In this document: piece by piece, positions 11,965 through 24,648 of the stretch
Layout of the letters: every line of letters begins with the position of its first letter
Position numbering within the stretch: position 1 is the first letter of the stretch
Assembly: GCA_027943335.1 (NCBI GenBank)
Contig: BSBK01000760.1
Coordinates: forward strand, 1,201,001 to 1,265,000
DNA: 64,000 nt
DNA from: Chamaecyparis obtusa
Taxonomy: Eukaryota; Streptophyta; Pinopsida; Cupressales; Cupressaceae
Reading direction: 5' to 3'
Notes under the pieces: model-generated
Databases searched by the model: none
What the model saw: the letters and a program-made list of their open reading frames with translations, nothing else
Told to the model about the DNA's origin: nothing
Translations under genes and position numbers: made by a program

Positions 11965-14767
11965 TATTATACAATAAGTTTGAACCCTTGTTTCAAGCTC
12001 TCATAGTCTTGATAACCTATTATAACATGGGAATCATCTCCAGGTTGTGGGACCTATGCTAACTGAGATGAGACCTCCAGGTTCTAGGCTGGTTCCTCTT
12101 GGATAATCACGTTAATATTCTTTTAGACATGAAAGCAAAAAATTTTGTGGGAAAGGGATAGAATGAATGCTTGGAAAGGGAAATGACTGAAAGCAAACTA
12201 CCTACTAGGTGATACACCGAAATTAGGGTTTGGATCTTAGTATAGAGGATGCAATAATGACCAACTCAGGTCTAGGAGATCACAACTCACTAAATAGGCT
12301 TGCATAAGTATTTCATAGAAGGGTTTGCAATAGAAAGAGGCTATTTAGGGAAAGAAAGGATTTCACAAACAATAGCATTCCTAAGGGATTTAGAAACAAT
12401 TTATGACCTGCAAACAAACATTCACCTCTACAACTCGGTATAGGAATGAGATAGATAGTTAGGGGGTTGAGGTATACCCACAAGAGCATTCAAATCAAAT
12501 CACCCATAATAATACACAAAATTGCAGAAAGAGAGAGGGATCATGAACCCTAAGATACCACCAAAAACATCATATACTTTGATTCAATAAGAGATAATTT
12601 AGACAAGGAAGCATAGGGACAGAAAAGATGTCTCAAAATACCTGTACAATATTTGAATCATCAATGAAAGATTTACAACTGTAGAAGCCAGAGGGCAGAA
12701 AAAATGGCACAGATAACTCTCAAGAAAGGTGAATTTCTTTTACAATTGTCCAACTCTAAGCTCAAAAGCTCCAAAAAAAAACAATATATACATACTCAAC
12801 TACACGTAGGTAGGAGTCAAAAACCTAACTAGGGTTACAAGATTTTATATTAGAATAATATTAACCCCAATCCCATCAAATCTAATCATAAATATTACTT
12901 CTACAAATATCTCAACCTATCAAATATTCATCTTTGCGTGCCCATCCCTATACTGAAATCAACCTGTAGACAAGAAACCTAGGTTCACCAACCTTCTTGC
13001 AACAAAGTCTCACCATGAATGCTCTAAATCTGATCCTGAAGATATTTGGGCTTAAAATGATTAACCCTACAAAAGGTGGCACTAAGCTCATTAAAGCCTC
13101 AACATGACATGGTACTCTATAAAATTTGTAGCACCGACAATCGAATTATCTATCATCATCCTTCAAACCATCCTTGTCCTGAAGAATTAAATCCCAGCTA
13201 CTCAAAATGTCATGCATGGCCACAAAAATGCAAACCCTAGCAAAAACCTTCGTAGAAGATTTGAATTCAAATGGTAACAGCTAGCAGAGCTTCAAATTAA
13301 AATGCAATCATCGATGTGAAATTTCCCCGATAGATGAATGGCTGTGATGCACCTTTTAAAATAGTCTAAAACCCTTTTGACAAGTCAAATGCCACTGTGG
13401 AAGTCAACAGCCAATCAGAAGTGAGAAAATTAGCATGACAAGGTAGACCTTGGACCCACGGCCCTGAGAGTGCATCAGATGGTTGTTGTTATACTACAAT
13501 GTTAAGGGATGACCGTCTTGATGAAATGGTATAACGACAACTACAAGATCAAATCAAGTGTTAAATGCTTTGAAGAAGACTAACCCCATGATCAAAATCC
13601 ATGTTGCACACTCACCAACCAATCAAACACTACCAAACGGATACACATCACATTCTTTTTGACATCAGACCCATTGCAACTGAGATTCCAATCTAATGGC
13701 AGGTGCGTGATCTCATAGGGTTAGAAGATTCTATGAGATCATACAACCACCATAGATCTTAGCCTTTCTAACACATCTGCAGAGCCTCTGACATGGTCCC
13801 ACTGATAGATTTCCACATCACCAGCTCACGACCAATCAAAAGCTTTACACATTAGCCCATCTAACAATGCAGACCCACGACCTTCTTTATCTTTATCAGA
13901 TGGTTGTCATTATACTACCAACTTAAATAGCATGCATCCTACCTTGGTGGTATAATGATGATCGTCAATCCTACTCAAAACTTAATCCTTTGAGGAAGCT
14001 GACCCCACTGACAAACTTCCACTTGTTCAAAACCCCAGCCAATGAGGAGCGAGCACATCAAAAAAGAGGATCCACTATCAGAGCCATGGTAGTAAAGCAG
14101 CATCAACAAATGTCACATGATCACAAGGGAAAGGAATATTCCTTGCAAACATGTGACAACCATTAGCTCTTTGAGGAAAGATAGCCACCGGGCCTTGATG
14201 ACACCTCTCCATGTCACCAAACTCATGGCCAACTAGAAACAGACACCTCGAACTACGTGGCAATGGGCCCACTAACAATTGAACTCTACAGATAGAAAGA
14301 TCAATGATCGTCACAAGATCTCATGGAATCTTTAGAGGCCATGACATCATGTGACAACCGTCAAATCTAGAATCTTGACTTTAGCCGCTAAGTAGGGACC
14401 GCCAACTCAAAAGGTAACCACTTGCCAAATCGCTAAGTGTTAGGGCTTTGACTGTCGAGAATCTGAGATTTGGCAACTGAAGGAATTAAAGTGCATGTGG
14501 AAATTGATGGAACCTAAGTGGTCGATAAAGTTAACTACAAATTATAACAAGGCTTAGGGTTTTTTGAGGGTTTGGGCAAATAAAGGCTAGTTTTATGAAT
14601 TTTTTAAAGGGTTTTTTGCACCTAGCCAAAGACCTAGAAACCATTGTAGAGGCCAGAGGAAAAAGAGCAGAGCCATGAAATTTTCAGGGATGCTTGGCAG
14701 GGTAAAAATAAAAACTTGGGGATATATTTTAGCCAAATTTTTATAGAATAGGAAAATTATGGTAACA
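11965..14767 (-). repeat. G 3' LTR (left)
   Basis: 2803 bp, matching 21237-24045 along its length. Its start is TATTATAC where the other LTR has TGTTATAC, one G-to-A transition; it ends GGTAACA. No coding signal. In the same orientation both LTRs contain the phrase-like 'gatc' rich stretch also seen in F. Short ORFs inside it (for example near 14078-14314 and 14593-14805) recur in both LTRs simply because the LTRs are copies. Confidence 0.9.
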
Positions 14768-15059
14768 TTTTGGCCATTTCTATTGGATGTTAGCCTACTA
14801 GACATGGGAAATTAGTGGCCTATAAAAAATCCATTGGGCATGGGGTCACTACAGGAACACAAAACTTTGACAGAGACAAACTTGTGCACAAGCACTTCTT
14901 GGAAAGTAGGAAACTAACCTAGAAAATAGGGAAAGAATGCAGAAAAACACATATTTACAAGAATTTACAGAGAGGGATTAACCTCAAAGTAGGGCTTCAA
15001 GTGGAAACCATTCACTAATGTAGGCAAGGGAACTCCTTCAAGAGTTGATAGCTAGAAAT

Positions 15060-16218
15060 CATTAGATCCCTTGCACTCTATTATAACAAATGGTCCACTC
15101 CAAAATGAATCAAATTTTGTATGTCTGCCATGCCTTGATTTGAACTCATCCTATTTGAGGACTACATCCCCAACTTTGAAATTTCTGTTCCTGGCTCTTT
15201 TATCAAATCTTTTCTTTGTTTGGATCAGATGGAATTCCATATCCTACATTGATTTGTCTCTAATCTCTTCCAACTCCATCAACTAAGCATATCTGATCTG
15301 CAAGGGATCTCCTTCAAATAGGGCATACTGAGTAGCCAACTCCAAAGCTGGCAATTCAATTGAGATAGACAACTTGGCCTCTTTTCCATACACTAACACA
15401 TAAGTAGAATTCCCAATAATCTTCTTTGGAATAATTCTATCTAGCCATAAGGCAGACCTAAGTTTAGTATGCCAATCCCTCTGGTTGTCTTGTAGAGTCT
15501 TCTTGATTATCTTAATCAAATTCTTATTTGTTGATTCTACCAAACCATTGCCTTGGGGGTAGTAATTGGAACTGGTATTCAGATAGATGCCATTCTTGAC
15601 TACCCACTCTGAGACTTTGAGGCCTATGAATGCTAATGCATTATCTAAAATTATTGAATCTGGAATGCCAAACCTATGAATTATATCATCATAAAAACTT
15701 AAGACAACACTCTCATTGGCTTCTTTTAATGTAAATGCCTCTGTCCATCTGGTGAAGTAATTTTTTGTAGTGATTATCCACTTATGGCCTACACTAGATG
15801 GAGGATTGATCATTCCAATGAAATCTATACCCCACTTCATGAAGGGTTTCTCTGTTCTAACTGGCTGTAGGGGCAAGGCTGCAAGCCTTTCCTTTCTTGC
15901 AAACATGGCACACTTGATGCATTTCCTCACATATTCATGACTATCCTTAAAGATAGATGGCCAATAGTATCCAGCCCTCATGATTTTAAAAGTAGTAGTC
16001 CTAGGAGAAAAGTGACCTCCAGAAGGTCCATCATGAAACTCAAATAGGACATCAGCTATCTTTTCTGAATCTATGCATCTTAAAAGGACACCACTGTGAT
16101 CCTTTCTAAAAAGAACTTCATTTATCAGAAAAAAAGGAATAGATTGTAACCTATAATACCTTCTTTTTTCTGAATTTAGGCTTGGAGGACATTGTCCTAT
16201 CTTCAAGTAATTGATCAT
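15060..16218 (-). pseudogene. G integrase with GPF/Y-type C-terminus
   Basis: A 311-codon open stretch 16218-15283, then further in-frame sequence to about 15060 across single TAG stops. Shows an HHCC zinc-binding region ('CIKCAMF'), catalytic D in 'WGIDFIGMI', second D in 'ILDNALAF', E in 'GLVESTNKNL', and a C-terminal module with 'NFKVGDVVL' and 'FWSGPFVI', typical of Gypsy integrases. The start at 16218 is only the first ATG in this frame: the frame differs from the upstream RT/RNase H frame, so a small indel near 16215 separates them. Confidence 0.92.
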
Positions 16219-17580
16219 TTAGGCAACCAACTTGTTGCCTTGGCTTGTTCTTCTATAGAATGCACAACCAAAGATGCATCCATTTGCTCTGATTTCTTTG
16301 AACTCTCATCTTCTACCAAATGCTCACAAAGACCTCTTCCTCTAACTAGCTTGGTAGTTTGAATATCTATGTCATATTCCATCACCTTGGTGATCCAACC
16401 AACTCTTTTCTCATTCAGGTCCTTGGAAAGAAAAAATTCTTTGACACTTGGATGAGTAACTTTCAAGTGTACCTTTCTATGAGTCAATAGATATCTAAAC
16501 TTTTTAAGGCTCTTCACCACATCAAGTACATGTTTCTCTACAAAAAAGTATCTCTATTCATACTCTTCTAAACCTTTGCTAAAGAAAGCAATAGGCTACT
16601 CCAATCCATCTAAATTTTCTTCAGTCAATATTGCAGATATAGCATCATGGCCTCCATAAGAATAAAGGATAAAATCCTTACTAAAATTTGGGTTTAAGAA
16701 GGTAGAAGCTTTTGTTAAGGCCTCTTTGATAGCTTGGAAATTGAATTTCCCTTCTTTGGTCTGACTAAAAGCTGTACTCTTCTTTAAGATGGTTGTCAAA
16801 GGCTTTAGCAAATCTGCAATGTTAGGCAAGAACCTCCTAACAAAATTAATCTTTCCTATGAAATATTGGATACTTTTCTTGTGATGTGGAAATGGTAGCT
16901 CTAAGATAGCTGCAATTCTCTCAGGATCTACTATAATTCCTTCTTTGGATACTACATATCCTAACAATTTTCCTTCATGAACTGCAAACACACATTTCTT
17001 GGGATTAAGAGATATCCCAAATTCTCTACATCTTTCAAAGATCTTCCTCAAATGTTTGATGTGATCTGCTGCATGTTTTGAATACATAGTTATGTCATCC
17101 AAGTAGACCAATACACACTTGTACTTGAGGCTTTTAAAGGCCATATCCATTACCTTTTGAAATGTAGCACCTGCATTTGACAAACTAAAGGGCATCTTTT
17201 GATAAGCCATGGTTTCCCACTTGGTTGTAAATGCAGTCTTGTATTGATCCTCTTCATTCACCAAGATCTGATTGTATCCTGAATAGCCATCCAATAATGA
17301 AAATCTCACAGATCTAGAGACACATTGTAAGATTTACTCCATAGAGGGTAATGGGTGGCAGTCTTTTAATGAAGCCCTGTTAAGATCCTTGAAGTCAACA
17401 CATAACCTTAGCTCCCCATTCTTCTTCCTAACAGGAACAAAGTTGGAAACCCAACTAGTATGCTTGATGGGGTAGATGATACCACTTTCTATCAATTTGA
17501 GTACTTCTTTATGCATGAGTGGCTCAAGCTTGGGATTAACAGGCCTTTGCTTTTGCCTTACTAGTTTGGCATTAGGTTCT
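16215..17580 (-). pseudogene. G reverse transcriptase with degenerate attached RNase H
   Basis: One frame interrupted by single stops. 17516-17334: RT N-terminus, 'WVSNFVPVRKKNGELRLCVD', 'DFKDLNRA'. 17309-16596: palm, 'FSLLDGYSGYNQI', catalytic YLDD in 'CVLVYLDDITMYS', 'NPKKCVFA', 'LLGYVVSKEGI'. 16520-16215: the RNase H normally fused to Gypsy RT, recognisable by its C-terminal 'RVGWITKVMEYDIDIQ' but with 'VTHPSVKEFF' where the family has an aspartate in a VDH/TDH-like context, so it looks catalytically dead. The stop between the first two pieces lies in a Gln codon position (TAA). Confidence 0.93.
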
Positions 17581-17594
17581 AACTCAATAGTGTA

Positions 17595-18014
17595 CTAAGC
17601 AAGGGCTGGGTTAAAACCTTTGAGGTCTTCATATTGCCATGCAAAAACATCACTGAATTCTTTGAATAATTGGGTATAAGCTTGCCTTTCCAATTCAGTG
17701 TTTACCTTCCCAAATTGTAAGCTCTTACTTGGCTCCAACTCTAATTCAACACAATGTTCTTGTTGAACTACCAAGCTAGCTTTGTTCTTCTTAATTTCAT
17801 CATCCTTGTTGAAGACAGTCTCTAAGGTGACAAGACCTCTAGGCATCTTATTAGACTTGAGTTGTATCACTTTATCACCATAATTTTGTGATAGCCTATC
17901 TTGATTGTACTCTAAAAAAACATCTTCTTCAAACAAGAATTGCAGAATTTGTTCATCATTATCAAACACTTGCCAATTGACATCATTATTAGGAATAGAG
18001 GGTCTGACAATCAC
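17595..18014 (-). pseudogene. G linker leading into RT
   Basis: 139 open codons in the RT frame. The C-terminal part ('LFKEFSDVFAWQYEDLKGF') is the usual entry to Gypsy RT domains. The N-terminal part is a non-conserved linker between the RNase H-like domain and RT. A single stop separates it from the RNase H-like segment upstream (ends 18024). Confidence 0.8.
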
Positions 18015-18023
18015 TTTGATATG

Positions 18024-18764
18024 CTATTGATCTACCTCTTTTGAAATGCTATTTGGAATGTCATACTGAGATCCAATAATAGCTAATCTATTTGCATTTT
18101 GATTTAGCTTTCTAGGGATAGCAACAATATTGAAAGCATGAAAATCTTCAATTGCATCCCAAAATCTATGTTTGTATGCCTTCAAAGTGTCATTTTTGGT
18201 TGCACTTATCCCTCTTACTTGGCTGAAAACTAACTCACTGTCACCATAAAATTTTAAGGCCTTAAGTCCTCTTTTTCTAGCCCACTCTAGTCCATTGACT
18301 AGACTTTCATACGCTGTAGTATTGATAGTGCAGGAGAAACTAAATCTAAAGGTAGTATAATACCTTACTCCTTTTGGGGACACTAACATAGCACCACCAC
18401 CAGAACCATGTCTACTTCTAGCTCCATCAAAAAATAGTTCCCAAACCTGATTGTTCTGATCCTCTGAATCAGTGTCTTCTTTGAAAAGGGTCGGCTCTAT
18501 GGATCCACTTTCTTGTATCAAATAACTTCCCAAACTAAAATCCCAAACAAGATCTTCTTGGGCCTCTGAAGCTCTTTCATCTAGAAGAATATTAGGGATA
18601 CTTTCTATCTTAGTGTCTGATTCACTAATGGTTTGGAAGTCACTGTTATCAAATATAGGGCAATTTACATTGATGGTATTAGACACATATGGTTCTATAT
18701 GGTGTGTTGCCAATGGTTCTGATTTAATGGTGACCTTGGTACCATACCTTGTATGAAATAGCAT
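18024..18764 (-). pseudogene. G additional RNase H-like domain upstream of RT
   Basis: 246 open codons in the protease/RT frame. The second half is an RNase H fold of the archaeal/plant type: 'WELFFDGARSRHGSGGGA' (first Asp, about residue 113), 'TAYESLVNGLEWA' (Glu), 'LKFYGDSELVFSQV' (Asp) and 'NQNANRLA', where the usual final Asp (AD.LA) is Asn. In the Tat elements I know, this extra RNase H lies between the RT-RNase H and the integrase; here it lies between protease and RT. Likely role: RNA removal during reverse transcription, replacing the decayed RNase H fused to RT. Confidence 0.85.
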
Positions 18765-18791
18765 GTGAGACCAGTCAGAAGATAGATAGCC

Positions 18792-19181
18792 TCATATCTT
18801 GGTTGTAAACTCCCTTGAAAGACATATAGCAAATAATGCAGGGAGATCTATAATATATATATCAAGGAGGATGGAAAAATTAGGACTAGCATGAAGGATT
18901 AGACTGGTATCCTTGGCCACACCTATAGTATTGACTAAGGATCCATCAAGTTGTGTAACCTTCTTTTGGAAGGGCTCATATTTTAGTCCTAATTGGTCAA
19001 CCACTTTCTTGGGGATTACAGTGCTAGTGGCTCCACTATCTACCATATAATTATGCACTAAAGATTTTTCAATGATTAAAGATACATAAAAGAGAGGTGG
19101 CTTTGAATTCCTACCTTGCATGGTATTGGCCTTGGAGTTTCTACTTGGAGCCTCCTTTTCTTGATCAGTGTTAACCAACAC
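18792..19181 (-). pseudogene. G aspartic protease
   Basis: 129 codons. 'FYVSLIIEKSLVHNYMVDSG' followed by ATSTVIPKKVVDQLG is a retroviral-type aspartic protease active site (DSGAT) with the flap region after it. It should cleave the Gag-Pol polyprotein. It lies in the same frame as gag and RT, consistent with an original single gag-pol reading frame. Confidence 0.88.
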
Positions 19182-19199
19182 TGGCTTTGTAGCTTCTTT

Positions 19200-20237
19200 T
19201 GTAGGTTAAGGAGTTGTCACTTCAGTCATGGCTTTCTTCAAAATTTTAGGCTGTCCCGAAAGAGCCAAAGAGTCCCACATAGACATGGTGACATTCACCT
19301 TCTTCATGTTATCTATGATATTAAAAGGTTTCACAATGTGTAATTTTTGTTGTGCTTTCACTATGATGGGCTCCACCCCTTTAAAATGTTGGCCTTCTTT
19401 GCTTGTAATGACAAGAGCCTCCTTAGGTGTGATGGGATCAACTTGCTATAGTGGCTCTGTAGATGTGGTGGCTTTAGCATTGGAATCTTCTCTTTCCATG
19501 TCTTGAGCTCTCCTTTTTGCTCTTGTATAAGAAACAAAATCAACTTCATCATTGACTCCATTGAAGTCTAGTTGTTTCCAATTAAAGAGAGCAGTCTCAT
19601 TTTCTTGTGATTCTTGTTGAGGGACTGATCCATTGGATGAAGCCTCTGATTGAGCTTGTGAGGCATTTTGAACCATTAGAGCTTTTTTTCATCCATCCAT
19701 TTGAACATGTAGCCCGATTATGAGGCTGATTACAAGGAGAGCACCATTCATTATCCATAGCCATATTATTTTGACTAGGAACCATATCCCTCACTGGATT
19801 TGCAAAATTTAGAGGTGCAAGGTTATATGATTGGAATGGTCTTTGATTAAAACTTTGCCTTTGTCCTTGATACTCTCCTTGGTATGGTGGCCTATTTTAT
19901 TGATAAGGCTTTCCTTGATTTTGATATTACTGATTAGAACCTTGGCCTTGTGGTTGAAATGGTGGTCAAATTCCTTGACCTTGCTTCTTTAGATTTGTGA
20001 CCTCTTTAGTCAAGGTTTGCAACAAATTTATCATTTCTTGCTGACTGCTCTATTGGCTATTCTTTATCTCTTGCAACTCTTGAGAGAAACTTGTTGTTAG
20101 CTCTTGACCACTAGTACTAGCTTGAGGTGCTAGTATGGTAGGAATAGGGGTAAATGGGGGTACTTGTGTAGGTGCAATGTGTTGAAGGCTAGGAAAAATG
20201 GGCATTGGTGGCCTTCTAGAAATCATGCCTACTTGGA
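19200..20237 (-). pseudogene. G gag C-terminal part, frame-shifted
   Basis: Connects gag and protease. Contains a zinc-knuckle-like 'WCSPCNQPHNRATC' (about 19720-19760) in another frame from both gag and protease, and Gln/Pro-rich stretches. Several indels and stops break the reading, so no single frame spans it. Confidence 0.65.
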
Positions 20238-21071
20238 TTAATAGTTCTCAGCCCTGAAAGCTATGTCAAAGGCCTGGGGTAAGGAAGTACCACCAATAGA
20301 TTGGATCATGATAGAAATTTGACCATTTAGACTTTGCAAGTAGTAAAGGAAAGCATGCTCAGCTGATGGTCTCACAGAGATTGGAATTCTATTCCATGTT
20401 TTGAGGAATCTACTATTGTAATTTGTCATTTACTCTTGAGGGTCTCTCTTAATGGTTGTCAACTACTCAACCAAAGACAAGTTATCTAATTTATCCTCAA
20501 AATGTTTACTTAATGCATCCCCTAACTCATCCCATGAAGTAATGGAACCAATAGTTAAAGTTCTAAACCATTCAAGAGCCTTACCTTTTAGAGAGGCTGC
20601 TAATAATTTTGCGGCCACATCCTCTTGAGTTATGTTGTGTATGCTACAGATGGTGGTCCCATCTCTTATGTGTTCAAAAGTAATAGTTTTCCCTTCACTA
20701 GTGAAATTAGGTATACTCTTTAGTGCTACCAAGGAAACATCATGATGTTGAGCAAAGGCTAATGGATTCCCTTGGTTGAAAGGTGGAAAGGCAAACTGCC
20801 TAGCCATTGCAGGAGTTGGAATCTAAAGATTAACAACTATATGAGCTATATTTTCTACTGGATTTGAATCTTCTTCTAGATCTATGGTTAGAGATCTACC
20901 TATTCTTCTGGAATGAAAGGGAAAAGGTCTCCTTTCTGAGGTATCTAGTGGTGTTGATTGAACTCTCCTTGTAGGGGATGTTCTTTTAGTTTTTATGCCC
21001 TTATGACTTCTTTTTGAGGGCAACTCTAAAAATTTAGTGGGCTTTGAGCTCCTAGTCTCAATATTTCTCAT
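20238..21071 (-). pseudogene. G gag capsid region
   Basis: 21071-20823 (basic N-terminus), 20807-20463 and 20429-20238 share one frame. The middle part has the retrotransposon gag capsid pattern: 'AAKLLAASLKGKALEWFRTL', 'SWDELGDALSKHF'; the next piece has 'YNSRFLKTWNRIP'. Stops between the pieces are TAG/TAA. The 21071 start is the first ATG after an upstream stop, but the frame could begin further upstream. Confidence 0.85.
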
Positions 21072-21214
21072 AAACTTTGAACAAGGTTGGCCTAGATCTT
21101 TGAAATCAGTGGAGTCACTAGATATACTTGATAGAACAATCTTTTAGAAGTTTGTATTATGCAATCTATATATCAGAGATACCATAATTTGAATTTGAAT
21201 AAACTCTTTTGTAG

Positions 21215-21232
21215 TCCCACCGAGCATGCCAG
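21215..21232 (-). other. G primer binding site
   Basis: On the minus strand TGGCATGCTCGGTGGGAC starts four bases inside the 5' LTR end (21237), the expected place for tRNA priming of minus-strand DNA. I cannot name the tRNA with confidence. Confidence 0.65.
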
Positions 21233-21236
21233 AATT

Positions 21237-24045
21237 GTTATACACTAAGTTTGCACCCTTGTTTCAAGCTCTAGTAGTCTTGATAACATAGTATAACATA
21301 GGCATCATCTCTAGGTTGTGGGACCTATGCTAACTGAGATGAGACCTCTAGGTTCTAGGCTGGTTCCTCTTGGATAATCACCTTAATTTTCTTTTAGACA
21401 TGAAAGAAAAAACTTTTGAGGGAAAGGGATACAAGGAATGCTTGGAAAGGGAAATGACTAAAAGCAAACTACCTACTAGGTGATACACCAAAATTAGGGT
21501 TTGGATCTTAGTATAGAGGATGAAATAATGAACAACTCAGGTCTAGGAGATCACAACTCACTAAATAGGCTTGCATAAGTATTTCATAGAAGGGTCTATA
21601 ATAGAAAGAGGCTATTCAGGGAAAGAAATGATTTTACAAACAATAGCATTCCTAAGGGATTTAGACACAATTTATGACATGCAAAAAAATATTCACCTCT
21701 GTAACTTGGTATAGGAATGAGATAGATAGTCAGGGGGTTGAGGTATACCCACAAGAGCATTCAAATCAAATCACCCACAATAATACACAAAATTTTAGAA
21801 AGAGAGAGGGATCAAGAACCCTAAGATACCACCGAAAACATCATATACTTTGATTCAATAAGAGATAATTTAGACAAGGAAGCATAGGGATAGAAAAGAT
21901 GTCACAAAATACCTCTGCAATATCTGAATCATCAATGAAAGATTTACAATTGTAGAAGCCAGAGGGTAGAAAAAATGCCATAGATAACTCTCAAGAAAGG
22001 TGAATTTCTTTTACAATTATCCAAATCTGAGCTCAAAAGCTCCAAAAAAAATAATATATACATATTCAACTGCACGCAAGCAAGAGTCAAAAACCTAAGT
22101 AGGGTTATAGGATTTTACATTAGAATAATATTCAACCCTAATCCCATCAAATCTGATCATAAATGTTACTTCTAAAAATATCTCAACCAATCAAATATTC
22201 ATCTTTGCATGCCCATCCCTATACTGAAATCAACCTGCGAACAAGCAACCTAAGTTCACCAACCTTCCTACAACAAAGTCTCACCATGAATGCTCTAAAT
22301 TTGATCCTAAAGATATTTGGGTTTAAAATGATTAACCCTGCAAAAGGTGGTGCCAAGCTCATTAAAGCCTCAACACGACATGGTACTCTATAAAATATGC
22401 GGCGTCGATGATGAAATCATCTATCATCATCCTTCCAACCATCCCTGTCCTAAAGAATTAAATCCCAACTACTCAAAATGTCATGCATGGCTACAAAAAT
22501 GAAAACCATAGCAAAAACCTTCATAGAAGATTCGAATTCAAATGGTAACGACTAGCAAAGCTTCAAATTAAAATGCAACCATCGATGTGAAATTTCCATA
22601 GCAGATGAATAGCTGCGATGTGCCTTTTAAAATAGTCTAAAACCCTTCTGACAAGTTAAATGCCACCATGGAAGTCAGCAGCCAATCGGAAGTGAGAAAA
22701 TCAGCATGACAGGGAAGACCTTGGACCCACGGCCTGAGAGCACATCGGATGGTTTTCATTATACTGCGATGCTAAAGGATGAGCATCTTGACCAAATGGT
22801 GTAACGACAATCGGAAGATCAAACTGGGTGTTAAATGCTTTGAAGAAGACTAACCCCATGAGCCCACTGACAAACTCCACATTGCACACTCACCAACCAA
22901 TCAAATGTTTCCAAATGGATCCACGTCACATTCTTTCTGACATTGGACCCACTGCAACTAAGATTCCAATCTAACAGTGGGTGCATGATCTCATAGGGTC
23001 AGAAGATTCTATGAGATCATATGACCACCATAGATCTTAGCCTTTTTGACACATCTGCAAACTCTCTGACATGGTCCCACTGATAGATTTCCACATCACC
23101 AGCTCGTGACCAATCAAAAGCTTTACACATCAACCCATCTGACAACACAAACCCATGACCTTCTTTATCTTCATCGGATGGTTGTTGTTATACCACTAGC
23201 TTAAATAGGATGCATCTTACCTTGGTAGTATAATGATGATCATCAATCCTACTCAGAATTTAATCCTTTGAGGAAGCTGACCCCACTAACAATCTTCTAG
23301 CTATTCAAAACCCCAGCCAATAAGGAGCGAGCACATCAAAAAAGAGGATCCACTGTCAGAGTCATGGCAGTAAAGTAGCATCAATGGCTATCACATGATC
23401 ACAAGGGAAAGGAATATTCCTTGTGAACATGTGACAACTATCAGATCTTTGAGGAAGGATAGCCACCGGGCCTCGTTGACACCTCTCCATGTCACCAAAC
23501 TCACGGCCAATGAGAAATGGACACCTTGGACTATGTGGCAATGGACCCACTGACAACTAAACTCTATAGATAGAAAGATCGACGATCATTGCAAGATCTC
23601 ATGGAATCTTTTGAGGCCATGAGATCATGCGACAACTGTCAGATCTAGAATCTTGACTTTAGCCGCTAAGCAAGGACTGCCAACTCAAAAGTTAACCACT
23701 TGCCAGATCGCTAAGTGTTAGGGCTTTGACCATTGGGAATCTAAGATTTGGCAACTAAAGGAATTAAAGTGCACGTGGAAATTGATGGAACCTAAGTGGC
23801 TGATAAAGTTAACTACAAATTATAACAAGGCTTAGGGTTTTTTGAGGGTTTGGGCCAATAACGGCTAGTTTTATGAATTTTTTTAAGGGTTTTTTGCACC
23901 TAGCCAGAGACCTAGAAACCATTGTAGAGGCCAGAGGAAAAAGAGTAGAGCCATGAAATTTTTAGGGATGCTTGGCAGAGGAAAAATAGAAACGTGGGGA
24001 TATATTTTAGCCAAATTTGTATAGAATAGGAAAATTATGGTAACA
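21237..24045 (-). repeat. G 5' LTR (right)
   Basis: 2809 bp, begins TGTTATAC and ends GGTAACA, matching the left LTR across its length. The TSD 'caact' follows at 24046-24050. Differences between the two LTRs are frequent and mostly transitions, so the insertion is old. Confidence 0.9.
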
Positions 24046-24050
24046 CAACT

Positions 24051-24648
24051 GTTGTCAATGATCCAATCTATTCTAATGTTAGCTTGTGAAATTAATGCTA
24101 ACTCTTGTGCTTTCTTTTCATCTTCAATATCCATTTCATCAAAAAATTTCTCCATATCTTCAATAGAAATGAATCCAATTTAATCTTCTACTGAATCTTC
24201 ATCTGATACTCCATCTCCAGCATAGTAACATTCTTTTGTATACTTGGGCTTGTAGTTAGTTTTGAACTTTTTGACTCCTGTAGGACACTTAGATGCAAAG
24301 TGACCAATCTTGTTTCATGAAAAGAATTTGAATGGTAATTTACCTTCATATTTTCCTTTTCCTTTCCTTTCTTTCTTAGCAATCATATCAATGAAATCAT
24401 CTAGTTCTTTATCTTCATCATCTAGTTATTTATCATCATCATCATCATCAAAGTTACCAGAATTGTTCAAGAATTTATTACCATGGAATGAAGCTTTGAA
24501 GGTTGTTTCACTTTAGGCTCTATCTTCAAACTTGATATCAGGAATGATGAAATCTTGCTAATTAAGGTCTCTCTTCTGAAGTCTTTTGAAAAATGCATAG
24601 TCTCATCTAAGTTTTTTATCTTTCTCTCATATTCTACTGTTAGAGTAG
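24051..24648 (-). pseudogene. D1 gag C-terminus and protease N-terminus
   Basis: Right to left: gag segment with 'LDETMHFSKDF', a long Asp run, the zinc knuckle region ('NKIGHFASKCPTG', with the stretch before it damaged), 'KPKYTKECYYAGDGVSDEDS', then 'EDEKKAQELALI' leading into 'RIDWIIDNSC'. In D2 the equivalent protease motif is DSGC. In D1 it reads DNSC through two G-to-A changes, and G inserted precisely in these codons. The right end is cut at 24648 by D2. Confidence 0.82.

Larger units (their letters stand above)
11965..24045 (-). mobile_element. Gypsy element G, complete structure, coding regions decayed
   Basis: A 12.1-kb Ty3/Gypsy LTR retrotransposon: long LTRs at both ends, PBS, gag, protease, extra RNase H, RT, degenerate RNase H, integrase. 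TSD caacc/caact (11960-11964, 24046-24050), one transition apart. The uninterrupted target is visible in D2 at about 59683, so the insertion point is certain. Long LTRs and an added RNase H domain point to the Tat-like group, though the position of that domain (before RT) is not the arrangement I know for Tat elements. Confidence 0.9.
1..24648 (-). mobile_element. Copia element D1, partial, split by E1, G and (at its right end) D2
   Basis: Ty1/Copia LTR retrotransposon on the minus strand, read right to left as gag, protease, integrase, RT, RNase H, 3' LTR. The 3' LTR runs off the left edge and is cut by E1; the protease is cut by G. At 24648 the gag reading stops exactly at the intact LTR end of a second copy, D2, so the rest of D1 (gag N-terminus, PBS, 5' LTR) should lie beyond the right edge of the window. 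The domain order protease-integrase-RT is diagnostic of Copia. LTR features (C-rich U5 hairpin, duplicated polypurine tract) resemble what I recall of the Sirevirus group, but that assignment is tentative. All genes are broken. Confidence 0.85.

Noticed and set aside
14078..14314. Open frame in the G LTR, repeated at 23362-23556
   Set aside because: Present in both LTRs because they are duplicates; it has no domain and is not preserved in length.
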